A stretch of 14,094 bases of DNA from contig DIKU01000118.1 in assembly GCA_002424645.1 (NCBI GenBank), positions 4,234 through 18,327 of the forward strand, read 5' to 3'. The notes under the pieces were generated by a model. The model searched no databases, was not told the origin of the DNA, and saw only the letters and a program-made list of their open reading frames with translations. Below are positions 1 through 7,420 of this stretch, piece after piece (the stretch's first letter is position 1; the number at the start of each line of letters is the position of its first letter). This DNA is from Pelobacter sp. UBA5610 (GTDB lineage Bacteria; Desulfobacterota; Desulfuromonadia; Desulfuromonadales; Syntrophotaleaceae). A program made the translations under genes and the position numbers.

Positions 1-1388
1 ACGGCTGCCGTCATGGTAGCCAGCTGCAATGGGGTGGTCAGGATGTAGCCCTGTCCAATGGCTGCATTGAGAGTTTCACCGCGATACCAGCTGGTGCCGT
101 AGCGCTTTTTTTTCCAGGCACGGTCGGGGATCAATCCATCCTTTTCCATGTCCATGGGCAAACCGAGAGCGCTGCCCAGTCCGAGTTCCCGAGCCATGGC
201 GGCAATCCGGTCAATGCCGACATCCTGGGCAACTTTGTAGAACCAGACGTCGCAACTTTCCTTCAGGGCTTTGTGCAAATTCGTGGTTCCATGACCACCA
301 CGTTTCCAGCAACGGAAGGTGTGGCTGCCGAGTTTAACGGATCCTTCACAGACCACACTGGTATTCGGGGTGGCGACTCCCGCCTTAAGGGCTGCCATAG
401 CGGTGACGATCTTGAAGATCGACCCGGGTGGATATTGACCGCTGATGGCACGGTTCTGTAGTGGATTGAGGGGGTTTTCTTGCAGGTCCCGCCATTCCTT
501 GGTGGTCAACCCCCGGGCGAACTGAGAAGGGTCGAATGTGGGCTGACTGGTTATGGCCAGGATTTCGCCAGTGTGGACATCCAGCACTACGGCTGCTCCG
601 GCCTGGCCGTCGAAGGCATTTTCAGCCACCTGCTGCAAGGATGCCTGGAGGGTCAAGACCAGATTGTTGCCCGGTTGCGGATCCTGGGTCTTGAGAATGC
701 GCATGGTTTTGCCCTTGACATCGACCTCGACTCTGCGCTCTCCGTCGACGCCGCATAATACAGCTTCCATCTTTCTTTCAAGCCCGGCTTTTCCGACTAC
801 ATCCCCCGGTCTGTATTCCTTGAATTCCGGCAAAGCGAGATCTCTGTCGGTGATTTCCCCGAGGTAGCCAAGCAGGTGTGGTGCAAGTGATCCCAGGGGG
901 AAAGAGCGCACCGGTCGGGTTTCCATGAGAACGCCGGGAAGATCAACGACATTTTCTAATATCTTTTCCAGTGTGTCGCGATCAACGTCCCATGCCAGGG
1001 GGATCGGACGATATTGGGGGAGGCGTTTACCTGTATTCCAGCGTTTCAGCAATTCTTCACGGTCTATGGAGAGCAATCCGGACAGTCTCTCCAGTAACAC
1101 CTCCGGGTTGTCCACTTCCTGACGCAGGACAGCGACATCAAAGGCCGGTCGGTTGTCGGCCAGAAGATTGCCTTCGCGATCAAAGATACGTCCTCGTTGC
1201 GCCGAGATGGGGATGTAGCGCGTACGGTTTTTCTCCGAAAGCGTTCGATAGTGATCGTCGCTGATAATCTGCAACTGCCAAAGGCGCAGTAAAAGAAGGA
1301 GGAAGATGATGGCTGCTGCTACCGAAGCCAGTGCAAAGCGTTTGCGGGTGTAGGGGGACGGCCAATCGGTATGGAACTCGTGGTTCAA
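1..1388 (-). CDS. mrdA: Penicillin-binding protein 2 (peptidoglycan D,D-transpeptidase), 3' end outside window
   Basis: Class B PBP that cross-links peptidoglycan for rod-cell elongation, anchored in the inner membrane with its catalytic domain in the periplasm. The frame is open from a TTG at 1388 to base 1, giving 462 codons of a protein that is usually about 600-640 aa. Seen in order: a cytoplasmic start, one membrane segment at about residues 18-38, the conserved RGRIFDREGNLLADN stretch at 65-79, a dimerisation/pedestal region, then the transpeptidase domain. Its active-site motif SIFK is at 323-326 (Ser323 nucleophile) in YPPGSIFK, and SCD is at 378-380, matching the SxD of PBP2s. The KTG motif lies beyond the window. 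I chose TTG because AGGAGG (1403-1398) sits 9 bases upstream and no ATG or GTG occurs before the membrane segment. It starts 13 bases after the mreD stop, so it is co-transcribed with mreCD. PBP2 is favoured over PBP3/FtsI by its place beside mreCD. Confidence 0.95.
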   Translation of the reverse strand, partial: MNHEFHTDWPSPYTRKRFALASVAAAIIFLLLLLRLWQLQIISDDHYRTLSEKNRTRYIPISAQRGRIFDREGNLLADNRPAFDVAVLRQEVDNPEVLLERLSGLLSIDREELLKRWNTGKRLPQYRPIPLAWDVDRDTLEKILENVVDLPGVLMETRPVRSFPLGSLAPHLLGYLGEITDRDLALPEFKEYRPGDVVGKAGLERKMEAVLCGVDGERRVEVDVKGKTMRILKTQDPQPGNNLVLTLQASLQQVAENAFDGQAGAAVVLDVHTGEILAITSQPTFDPSQFARGLTTKEWRDLQENPLNPLQNRAISGQYPPGSIFKIVTAMAALKAGVATPNTSVVCEGSVKLGSHTFRCWKRGGHGTTNLHKALKESCDVWFYKVAQDVGIDRIAAMARELGLGSALGLPMDMEKDGLIPDRAWKKKRYGTSWYRGETLNAAIGQGYILTTPLQLATMTAA

Positions 1389-1401
1389 GAGATTCGCCCT
1401 C

Positions 1402-1884
1402 CTACCGGTGCCGGCGATAGCGGCTCAACATGGATGAGCATTGGAGAAAAAGCAATCCCGCGAGCAGGTTTACGAGCAATTGTCCGGGTATGACGGTAAG
1501 GACCTGGCGCCAATACGTACCGTGTTCGGCAAGGAATCCCAGGGTGAAAATCAATATCAGCCCCTGCAACAACGTGCTGGAAAAAACCAGAAACAGCAAC
1601 AATATCGGGCTTTCGCTGTTAAGAGGTCCGGCAATGCTCCTGACGGTCAGATACAGGATCAGGTAGACCAATCCGAACAATCCCAGGCTTGCGCCGGACA
1701 GGGCATCCTGCAAGCCTCCCAATAGCCAGGATAGCGGACCGCCCAAAATCACTTTTTCCCGAAGGCCAAGAGTCAAAACCAGCAGCAACAGCAGGTTGGG
1801 TTTGACGAACATGGCGGAAGGCACCAGTGTTTCTGTTACCGCAAACATCAACCCGAGACTAAGGTAAACGAACAGCGCCCTCAT
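1402..1884 (-). CDS. mreD: Rod shape-determining protein MreD
   Basis: Small integral membrane protein of the elongasome that links MreC and MreB to the cell-wall synthases. The 160 aa match the family's usual length (about 160-170). The protein is almost entirely hydrophobic, with about five membrane segments (near residues 2-22, 28-46, 48-78, 94-118 and 132-152) and a basic tail SRYRRHR. Primary sequence is poorly conserved in this family, so the call rests on the hydrophobic profile plus position between mreC and mrdA. Its ATG overlaps the mreC stop by four bases (ATGA), so translation is probably coupled. Its TAG stop overlaps the ribosome-binding site of mrdA. Confidence 0.93.
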   Translation of the reverse strand: MRALFVYLSLGLMFAVTETLVPSAMFVKPNLLLLLVLTLGLREKVILGGPLSWLLGGLQDALSGASLGLFGLVYLILYLTVRSIAGPLNSESPILLLFLVFSSTLLQGLILIFTLGFLAEHGTYWRQVLTVIPGQLLVNLLAGLLFLQCSSMLSRYRRHR

Positions 1885-2699
1885 GGATTGTTCCCCAACA
1901 GTACCAGAACTTCTTCCAGTCGGGAAAAATTAACGGCGGGGGTTACGACCACGCTCTGGAAAAGATCAAGTTCGTTTGTCTGGATAAGGCTGACGTTGCC
2001 AACGGTTAGCCCTTTTGGAAAAATTCCGCCGTTACCGGAGGTGATAATACGGTCGCCCTTAGCGATATCTTCCTTGGACAGCGCAAAATCAAGAGTCAGT
2101 GTCTGGCCGCGCCCCCGGCAAACTCCCCTGGCCCGGCTTCGCTGCACCAGTACGGCCATGGCAGAGGATGCATCGGTGGCGAGCAGCACTCGCGACTGCC
2201 GGCCCGAACAGCGGATAATGCGGCCGACCACCCCTTCCGGGACAATAACCGGCAATCCCTCATGCAGCCCATCTTCCAGCCCCCTGTCGATGATAACGGT
2301 CTGAAACAGGCTGGTGGCATCTTCGGCTATGACGCGGGCCGGCAGGGTTGGAATGTCCATCTCTTCGCGCAGCGCCAGAAGGGTGCTGAGCCGTTTGTTT
2401 TCCAGTTGGATCTCGCTGAGCCGATCGAGCTTGTTGAGCAACCGACGGTTTTCGCTAAACAAACGGTCATTTTCCCGGCTGGTGTCGACGAGCCACAGGT
2501 AGTGTTGCCACAAATTGCTCATGGTGTCGGTTGAGGAGTCAAAGCCACGTTGCAACGGACTGGCCAGTTGCAGAATAGCTTTTTCAAACAGGGTTGTTTC
2601 GGGCTGTTTGCGCAGACGTGAAGAATAGATCAGCAGGGCGGTCATGATTAAACAGACGACCAGGAGCGGGGTGCGGTATTTTTGGATCAACTCCAGCAT
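1881..2699 (-). CDS. mreC: Cell shape-determining protein MreC
   Basis: Bitopic inner-membrane protein that forms a periplasmic scaffold joining MreB filaments to PBP2. From the ATG at 2699 it is 272 aa: a short cytoplasmic end, one membrane segment at about 10-26, a coiled coil at about 75-111 (RENDRLFSENRRLLNKL and following heptads), then the beta-rich MreC domain at about 118-268 with the family-typical DRGLEDGLHEGLPVI and GDRIITSGNGGIFPKGL stretches. A longer reading from an ATG at 2723 adds eight residues. That ATG lies inside the 3' arm of the hairpin at 2720-2748 and has no ribosome-binding site, while the 2699 ATG has AGGG six bases upstream. The stop overlaps the mreD start. mreB lies upstream across a terminator-like hairpin. 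Confidence 0.95.
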   Translation of the reverse strand: MLELIQKYRTPLLVVCLIMTALLIYSSRLRKQPETTLFEKAILQLASPLQRGFDSSTDTMSNLWQHYLWLVDTSRENDRLFSENRRLLNKLDRLSEIQLENKRLSTLLALREEMDIPTLPARVIAEDATSLFQTVIIDRGLEDGLHEGLPVIVPEGVVGRIIRCSGRQSRVLLATDASSAMAVLVQRSRARGVCRGRGQTLTLDFALSKEDIAKGDRIITSGNGGIFPKGLTVGNVSLIQTNELDLFQSVVVTPAVNFSRLEEVLVLLGNNP

Positions 2700-2719
2700 G
2701 CGATACCCTGTTGCGTAAT

Positions 2720-2748
2720 GCAAAAGAGGGCGCAGGGCCCTCTTTTGC
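2720..2748 (-). terminator. Terminator or attenuator hairpin between mreB and mreC
   Basis: Perfect 12-bp inverted repeat: GCAAAAGAGGGC at 2720-2731 and GCCCTCTTTTGC at 2737-2748, with a 5-base loop. Read on the minus strand it is a GC-rich stem whose 3' arm ends in four T, i.e. a Rho-independent terminator shape. The symmetric A4/T4 ends would also work on the other strand. It begins 26 bases after the mreB stop and ends 20 bases before the mreC start. No good promoter is visible between it and mreC, so partial read-through is the likely route to mreCD-mrdA. Confidence 0.8.
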
Positions 2749-2774
2749 GGAAAATGCTATGTTGCCCGGATGTG

Positions 2775-3818
2775 TCAGGAGGTGACGGTTACACGGCGCA
2801 ACAGGTCCAACTCATCCAGAACCTTTCCGGACCCGAGGGCCACGCAGGAAAGCGGATCTTCCGCGATAACGACGGGCAAGCCCGTCTCATCACGCAGCAG
2901 CGCGTCAAGATTACGCAGATAGGCGCCCCCACCGGCGAGAACGATCCCCTTGTCGACGATATCCGCCGCCAGTTCGGGCGGTGTGCGTTCCAGGGCTATT
3001 CGTACCGCTTCCACGATGGCATTGACCGTTTCGGTCAAGGCCTCGCGGATTTCATTGGAGTCGATCTCCAGGGTTTTGGGAATACCGGAAACCAGGTCAC
3101 GCCCTTTGACTTCCATGGTGCGAAGTTCGTCATCTGGATAGGCGCTGCCGATTTCGATTTTAATTTGCTCGGCGGTGCGTTCGCCGATAAGCAGGTTGTA
3201 CTTGCGTTTGAGATGCTGCACGATGGCTTCGTCCAGTTTGTCGCCGCCGACCCTGACGCTCTTGGCATATACCACTCCGGCCAGAGAGATAACCGCTACC
3301 TCGGTGGTGCCACCGCCGATGTCGACGATCATGTTGCCCGAGGCTTCGGTGATGGGCAGGCCGGCACCGATAGCTGCCGCCATCGGTTCCTCAATGAGAT
3401 AAACCTCGCGGGCCCCGGCCGACTCGGCCGATTCCTTGACGGCACGCTTTTCAACCTGGGTGATGCCGGAAGGTACGCAGATAACGATGCGCGGTCTTAC
3501 CAGGGTCTTGCGGTTATGCACTTTGCGGATAAAATAACGAAGCATTTCTTCGGTGATATCAAAGTCCGCGATAACCCCGTCTTTCATGGGGCGAATGGCA
3601 ACGATGCTCCCGGGCGTGCGGCCAAGCATTTTTTTGGCTTCCATGCCAACGGCAAGGACTTTCTTTTGTCCCATGCTGTCCTTTTGCACCGCCACCACGG
3701 AGGGTTCGCTGACAACGATACCCTTGCCTTTGAGGTAGACCAGGGTGTTGGCCGTGCCCAGGTCAATCGCCAGATCGTTTGAAAACAAGCCGAAAATGGA
3801 ATCAATAAGGTTGAACAT
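2775..3818 (-). CDS. mreB: Rod shape-determining protein MreB (bacterial actin)
   Basis: ATP-binding actin homologue that polymerises under the inner membrane and organises lateral wall synthesis. From the ATG at 3818 it is 347 aa, the usual MreB length. An amphipathic start (MFNLIDSIFGLF) suits membrane binding. Actin-fold nucleotide motifs are visible: phosphate-1 loop IDLGTANTLVY (18-28), the EEPMAAAIGAG stretch (143-153), phosphate-2 loop VDIGGGTTEV (165-174) and the adenosine motif LAGGGAYLRNLD (294-305). The frame extends 24 residues further up to 3890, but those residues are unlike MreB and would overlap the predicted -10 box. GGAGA lies 11 bases before the 3818 ATG. It is the first gene of the cluster and probably has its own promoter at 3889-3917 and a terminator-like hairpin after it. 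Confidence 0.97.
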   Translation of the reverse strand: MFNLIDSIFGLFSNDLAIDLGTANTLVYLKGKGIVVSEPSVVAVQKDSMGQKKVLAVGMEAKKMLGRTPGSIVAIRPMKDGVIADFDITEEMLRYFIRKVHNRKTLVRPRIVICVPSGITQVEKRAVKESAESAGAREVYLIEEPMAAAIGAGLPITEASGNMIVDIGGGTTEVAVISLAGVVYAKSVRVGGDKLDEAIVQHLKRKYNLLIGERTAEQIKIEIGSAYPDDELRTMEVKGRDLVSGIPKTLEIDSNEIREALTETVNAIVEAVRIALERTPPELAADIVDKGIVLAGGGAYLRNLDALLRDETGLPVVIAEDPLSCVALGSGKVLDELDLLRRVTVTS

Positions 3819-3840
3819 GATTGCGTGGTTCTCCTTTCGC

Positions 3841-3861
3841 CCACCCCCTGGATGGGGGCGG
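3841..3861 (-). other. GC-rich hairpin in the mreB leader
   Basis: CCCCC at 3844-3848 pairs with GGGGG at 3854-3858 around a 5-base loop, and two further C-G pairs continue the stem past one mismatch. It lies about 22 bases upstream of the mreB ATG, just before the ribosome-binding site, inside the predicted 5' leader. It has no T-run, so it is not a terminator. It could influence mRNA stability or translation; that role is inference. Confidence 0.35.
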
Positions 3862-3888
3862 CCTGGCAAATGCCTGTAAATGAGCTTC

Positions 3889-3917
3889 ACACTAGCAAAA
3901 AGCCAATGCTATTTCAA
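3889..3917 (-). promoter_or_regulatory. Predicted sigma-70 promoter of mreB
   Basis: On the minus strand TTGAAA (3917-3912, five of six consensus bases) is followed after 17 bases by TAGTGT (3894-3889), preceded by TG one base before the hexamer (extended -10). Predicted start of transcription is near 3882, giving a leader of about 65 bases. The -10 match is weak without the TG extension. Confidence 0.5.
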
Positions 3918-3937
3918 GAGACAAAAGGAGAAATCAG

Positions 3938-3966
3938 TTGCAATTCCGGGGCCGATTGACTAACAT
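3938..3966 (+). promoter_or_regulatory. Predicted sigma-70 promoter of ppiD-purC
   Basis: TTGCAA (3938-3943) and TAACAT (3961-3966), each four of six consensus bases, are separated by exactly 17 bases. Transcription would start near 3973 and leave a leader of about 45 bases with AAAGGAG (4002-4008) nine bases before the ppiD ATG. It faces away from the mreB promoter, with about 20 bases between the two -35 boxes. Confidence 0.5.
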
Positions 3967-4017
3967 TTGCCTTTATTTTTGCCCATCTAAAACCTTCATG
4001 TAAAGGAGCTCACCAAT

Positions 4018-5967
4018 ATGCTGGACCTGATTCGGAAAAAGCAGCGGTCAGTGCTTGTCAAAATAGTCTTCTGGACGATCATAGCCGCTTTCATAGGAAC
4101 CATTTTTCTGGTCTGGGGTAAGGGCAGTGGTGGCCCGGGGGGCGCGGACAATTCAGTCGCGCATGTGAACGGGGATAGCATCAGTTATCAGGATTTCCAG
4201 ATGGCCTACCAGAACCTGCGCCAGGATATGGAGCAGCGTTTCGGCCGAAGTTTGCCGCCGGAAATCGAAAAGCAGCTGCAGTTGAACAATCAGGCTTACG
4301 ATCAGCTTCTCACCCGGGTTTTGTTGCTTCAGGAAGCCGACCACCGCGATCTCGAGGTCAGTAAAGACGAATTGCGTCAGGCGATAGCCGATATCCCTGC
4401 GTTTCAGAAGGATGGTCAGTTCGACCGGAATCTTTATGCGCAGGTTCTTCAGTATCAGCATCTCACTTCGAAAGTCTTCGAACGCAACATGCGTGAACAG
4501 CTGCAGATCACCAAGCTGGTCGAGGCTGTCAAGCAGGAAGCCAATGTTACCGATCAGGATATCGAACAGGAATTCCGCAACCGTAATGAAAAAATCGATC
4601 TGGCTTACGTGAAGTTGGCCGCCGGCGCTTACGAGAGCAAGGTTGTGGTCACCGATAAAGCGCTGCAGGCGTATTATCAAGACCATCGTGAGGAATTCCG
4701 GCAACCCGAGAAGCTGGCTCTTCGCTATCTCCGGTTTGAGCCCGATTCTTTCGCAAAAGATGTGCCCCTTGATGAAGCCGCTGTTAAGGGATATTATGAA
4801 AAACACAAGGACCGGTTCTGGGTGGCCGAGCAGGTCAAGGCATCGCATATCCTGTTTCGTGTTACTCCGGCCCTTGATGAGGCAGGCCACCAGAAAAAAC
4901 GTGCCCTGGCTGAAAAGGTCCTCGAGATGGCCAGGTCTGGCAAAGATTTCGCCGAATTGGCACGTAAATACTCGGATGACGCCGGCAGCGCCATCAAGGG
5001 TGGCGAGCTCGGGTACTTTGCTCGTGGAAGCATGCTGCCTGATTTCGAAAACGTGGCGTTTGGCCTCAAGCCCGGACAGCTCAGCGATGTCGTCGAGACT
5101 TCGTTCGGCTATCACATCATAAAATGCGAAGGTTACATCAAGGCCGAGACCAAGCCTTTGGACGATGTTCGCGATGAAGTGCGTAGCAGCCTTCGCAGCG
5201 AACTTGCCCGGCAGACGGCGCTGGATAAGGCCATGGAAGCCTACAGTGCGCATCGTCAGGATGGCAATATTGACGCCGTGGCATCGGCCAATGGACTCGC
5301 GGTTCACGAGACCGGCCTTTTCGCGCGTGGCGATGCCATCAACGGTTTGGGTAGCGATGACGAGATTACCGCGGCGGCTTTCGCCCTTAAGGAAGGGGAG
5401 TTGGCCCGCCCCATGGTGCGTGACCAGGGTGTCATTACCTTTGTCGTCACGGAGCGTCATGCCAGCGTGGTTCCGGAACTGGCAGAGGTGCGTGCCGACG
5501 TGGAGAGGGCCTATCGCCGTCAGGAAAGCGTCGGGCTGGCCCGACAGGCAGCCGAGAAGCTTCTGGTTGAACTCAAGGCCGGTAAGAAACTTGCCGATCT
5601 GGCTCTCAAGGAGAAGCTTGAGGTCGGTGCAACCGGCTTTTTCCCACGTTCCTATGGTGATTTTATTCCGAGCATCGGCAACTCCGAAACCTTGTCCAAG
5701 GCAGCTTTCGCCCTGACCATGAAAGCGCCGGTGGCGCCCGAGGTTTTCGTTGTGGACGATCGTTTCATCGTGGCGACCCTGATCCATCGCCAGGAGGCCG
5801 ACCCCGCGCAATTGACCGAGGCAGCCCGTAAAGAACTACATAATTCCCTGTTGACCAGCAAACGTGAAAAATTGTTGGTCGACCTTATTCAAACCCTCAA
5901 GAGTGAAGCCAAGATAGAGATCGAGCCTACCTTGAAAAATATTTTGGAAGGTGAAAAAGCATTATGA
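4018..5967 (+). CDS. ppiD: PpiD-like membrane-anchored parvulin peptidyl-prolyl isomerase/chaperone
   Basis: Periplasmic folding factor held in the inner membrane near the Sec translocon; it binds and helps fold secreted and outer-membrane proteins. The 649 aa compare with about 620 for E. coli PpiD. Seen: a basic start, one membrane segment at about 14-33 (IVFWTIIAAFIGTIFLVW), a SurA-like N-terminal chaperone region at about 45-255, and one parvulin (PPIC) domain at about 270-372 with ASHILF (His277), the GGELGYFARGSMLPDFE stretch and FGYHIIK (His366). A long C-terminal region follows, typical of PpiD and lacking a second clear parvulin domain. It differs from SurA by having an uncleaved membrane anchor and one PPIC domain. 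The ATG at 4018 has AAAGGAG nine bases upstream. Its TGA overlaps the purC ATG by four bases, so the two are one transcription unit. Confidence 0.9.
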   Translation: MLDLIRKKQRSVLVKIVFWTIIAAFIGTIFLVWGKGSGGPGGADNSVAHVNGDSISYQDFQMAYQNLRQDMEQRFGRSLPPEIEKQLQLNNQAYDQLLTRVLLLQEADHRDLEVSKDELRQAIADIPAFQKDGQFDRNLYAQVLQYQHLTSKVFERNMREQLQITKLVEAVKQEANVTDQDIEQEFRNRNEKIDLAYVKLAAGAYESKVVVTDKALQAYYQDHREEFRQPEKLALRYLRFEPDSFAKDVPLDEAAVKGYYEKHKDRFWVAEQVKASHILFRVTPALDEAGHQKKRALAEKVLEMARSGKDFAELARKYSDDAGSAIKGGELGYFARGSMLPDFENVAFGLKPGQLSDVVETSFGYHIIKCEGYIKAETKPLDDVRDEVRSSLRSELARQTALDKAMEAYSAHRQDGNIDAVASANGLAVHETGLFARGDAINGLGSDDEITAAAFALKEGELARPMVRDQGVITFVVTERHASVVPELAEVRADVERAYRRQESVGLARQAAEKLLVELKAGKKLADLALKEKLEVGATGFFPRSYGDFIPSIGNSETLSKAAFALTMKAPVAPEVFVVDDRFIVATLIHRQEADPAQLTEAARKELHNSLLTSKREKLLVDLIQTLKSEAKIEIEPTLKNILEGEKAL

Positions 5968-6854
5968 TACCGATAGTACTGCAGACCAATTTCCCCGGCC
6001 TCAAACTGGTTAACCAAGGCAAGGTGCGCGACATTTATGACCTTGGCGAGCATTTGTTGATTGTCACCAGCGATCGTATTTCCGCGTTTGACGTGGTGAT
6101 GAACGAAGGGATCCCTTATAAGGGATTTGTTTTGACCCAGATTTCCAAATTCTGGTTTGATACCTTTGCGGACATCGTGCCCCATCATCTGGTGGCCACC
6201 GAAGTGGATGATTTCCCGGTGGAAACCCACCCCTACAGGGATCAGCTCGAAGGGCGCAGCATGCTGGTGCGCAAGGCCAGTCCCCTGCCTATCGAGTGCA
6301 TCGTGCGTGGCTATTTGGCCGGCTCGGGCTGGAAAGAGTATCGCGAGCAGGGTACGGTGTGCGGTATCGCGCTGCCGTCGGGCTTGGTCGAAAGCCAGAA
6401 GTTGCCGGAGCCGATCTTTACGCCGTCGACCAAGGCCGAGCTTGGTGCCCATGACGAAAATATCTCCTTTGAGCGTGCCTCCGAACTCTGCGGCGCGGAT
6501 CTCGCCAATCAGGTTCGTGAGGTGGCGTTGACCATCTACGGCCGGGCACGTGACGCCATGGCAGCCAAGGGTATTATCGTTGCCGACACCAAATTCGAAT
6601 TCGGACTTCGAGACGGTCGACTGATGTGGATCGACGAGGCATTAACACCCGATTCCTCGCGGTTCTGGCCGCAGGATCAATACCGTCAGGGTGGCTCGCA
6701 ACCGAGTTTCGACAAACAATTCCTGCGGGACTACCTGGAAACCCTGGACTGGAACAAGCAGGCTCCGGCGCCGACCTTACCCGATGATATCGTCCTGAAA
6801 ACCTCGGACAAATATCTCGAGGCGCTGTTCCGTATTACCGGACAAAAACCCTGA
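5964..6854 (+). CDS. purC: Phosphoribosylaminoimidazole-succinocarboxamide (SAICAR) synthase
   Basis: Cytoplasmic enzyme of de novo purine synthesis that joins CAIR and aspartate with ATP to give SAICAR. The 296 aa are longer than E. coli PurC (237) and match the longer bacterial/yeast-like class. Motifs seen: GKVRDIYDLGE at 19-29, SDRISAFDVVM at 36-46 (nucleotide-binding region), the first SAICAR-synthase signature within LPIECIVRGYLAGSGW (108-123), and the second signature VADTKFEFG (206-214). The ATG overlaps the ppiD stop (ATGA), with AGGTGA about ten bases upstream inside ppiD. No separate promoter or purine riboswitch is seen, so expression should follow ppiD. A strong terminator follows 15 bases after the stop. 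Confidence 0.97.
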   Translation: MIPIVLQTNFPGLKLVNQGKVRDIYDLGEHLLIVTSDRISAFDVVMNEGIPYKGFVLTQISKFWFDTFADIVPHHLVATEVDDFPVETHPYRDQLEGRSMLVRKASPLPIECIVRGYLAGSGWKEYREQGTVCGIALPSGLVESQKLPEPIFTPSTKAELGAHDENISFERASELCGADLANQVREVALTIYGRARDAMAAKGIIVADTKFEFGLRDGRLMWIDEALTPDSSRFWPQDQYRQGGSQPSFDKQFLRDYLETLDWNKQAPAPTLPDDIVLKTSDKYLEALFRITGQKP

Positions 6855-6869
6855 GGTTTTTTTAGATTG

Positions 6870-6915
6870 AACAAAAAGGGCGCGCTCCAGCTAGCTGGAG
6901 CGCGCCCTTTTTGTT
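6870..6915. terminator. Bidirectional terminator between purC and the convergent small gene
   Basis: Perfect 46-base palindrome: each arm is 23 bases, with a GGGCGCGCTCCAG stem flanked by five A on the left and five T on the right and CTAG at the tip. Both strands therefore show a GC-rich hairpin followed by a T-run. It begins 16 bases after the purC stop (6854) and ends 26 bases from the stop of the minus-strand gene at 6941, so it should end transcription from both sides. Confidence 0.93.
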
Positions 6916-6940
6916 TATGTTGCCTGATTAATCGATGGAA

Positions 6941-7216
6941 TCAGCCTTCCCAGAACAGATAATGGGGCGCCTCTCGCAAAAGTTCCAGACACTCTTCAAT
7001 GGTGCCGGTAAACTCAAAACGGCGCCACCGGTCCCGATGGAGGAAAAAATCCATTTTCCAGCTGTTGCTCTGCGCGTCTGGCCGCAACCGAGCGAAATCT
7101 CCCCAGGCGCAAGTCAGATGGATCTGGGCACCATCCTTGTAAGCTTGGTAATTGGCCAGGACTTGATGTGTTTGCAATAGATTGCGTATCTGTTCCAGAT
7201 ACTGGTCCATTATCAT
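6941..7216 (-). CDS. Small conserved-looking protein of unknown function
   Basis: I do not recognise the family. From the ATG at 7216 it is 91 aa, soluble, with no signal or membrane segment. The pattern suggests a helix (about 4-22), three beta strands (near QIHLTCAWGDF, WKMDFFLHRD, RWRRFEFTG) and a C-terminal helix (IEECLELLREAPHYLF). It has four Trp. An ATG at 7210 is an equally possible start; both have only a weak GAG upstream. A TTG at 7282 would extend the frame, but it falls on the predicted -35 box and lacks a ribosome-binding site, so I rejected it. The gene stands alone between two terminators, with a possible promoter just upstream. Codon use is like its neighbours and terminators flank it neatly, so I think it is a real gene. 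Confidence 0.7.
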   Translation of the reverse strand: MIMDQYLEQIRNLLQTHQVLANYQAYKDGAQIHLTCAWGDFARLRPDAQSNSWKMDFFLHRDRWRRFEFTGTIEECLELLREAPHYLFWEG

Positions 7217-7254
7217 TCTCGAGTCATGGGTGTATGGCACTCTTAATTCTGATA

Positions 7255-7282
7255 ATTTTGCCGGGAAAACGCGATTCGTCAA
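7255..7282 (-). promoter_or_regulatory. Possible sigma-70 promoter of the small unknown gene
   Basis: Minus strand TTGACG (7282-7277, five of six) and CAAAAT (7260-7255, four of six) with a 16-base spacer. Transcription would start near 7248, about 32 bases before the ATG at 7216. Confidence 0.4.
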
Positions 7283-7357
7283 GGTGTGGTTATGAATAAT
7301 CCTGTCAGGGGGGGCTTTGAAGTTCTATCTGTGGAAAAGGCCGCCGGAAAAGCGATT

Positions 7358-7399
7358 AAAAAAGCGGCCGAGATTCGTATGAACCTCGGCCGCTTTTTT
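7358..7399 (-). terminator. Rho-independent terminator of purT
   Basis: A 15-bp perfect stem (7358-7372 with 7385-7399): AAAAAAGCGGCCGAG pairs with its complement, and the 12-base loop can form three more pairs. On the minus strand the GCGGCCGAG stem ends in a run of seven T. It lies 21 bases after the purT stop. The A-run makes it usable on the plus strand too, but no plus-strand gene needs it. Confidence 0.9.
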
Positions 7400-7420
7400 T
7401 GAACGTATAGGATTGCGCCG

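Noticed and set aside
106..113. T8 tract in mrdA (and a similar one at 9367-9374 in the phosphatase gene) as slippage sites
   Set aside because: Both read as Lys codons at ordinary positions; eight-base A/T tracts are common and nothing else suggests recoding.
2682..3782. Long plus-strand open frame (366 codons) opposite mreB
   Set aside because: mreB on the minus strand has full actin-family motifs; the opposite frame matches nothing and lacks a ribosome-binding site.
3956..3961. TTGACT as the -35 box of ppiD
   Set aside because: No acceptable -10 hexamer lies 15-19 bases downstream; TTGCAA at 3938 with TAACAT at 3961 is the better pair.
4153..5811. Long minus-strand open frame (552 codons) opposite ppiD
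   Set aside because: It is antisense to a clear PpiD reading frame, shows no recognisable domain and has low-complexity shadow composition; it arises from codon bias on the other strand.
7217..7282. N-terminal extension of the small unknown gene from a TTG at 7282
   Set aside because: No ribosome-binding site precedes it, and the TTG is better explained as part of a TTGACG -35 box.
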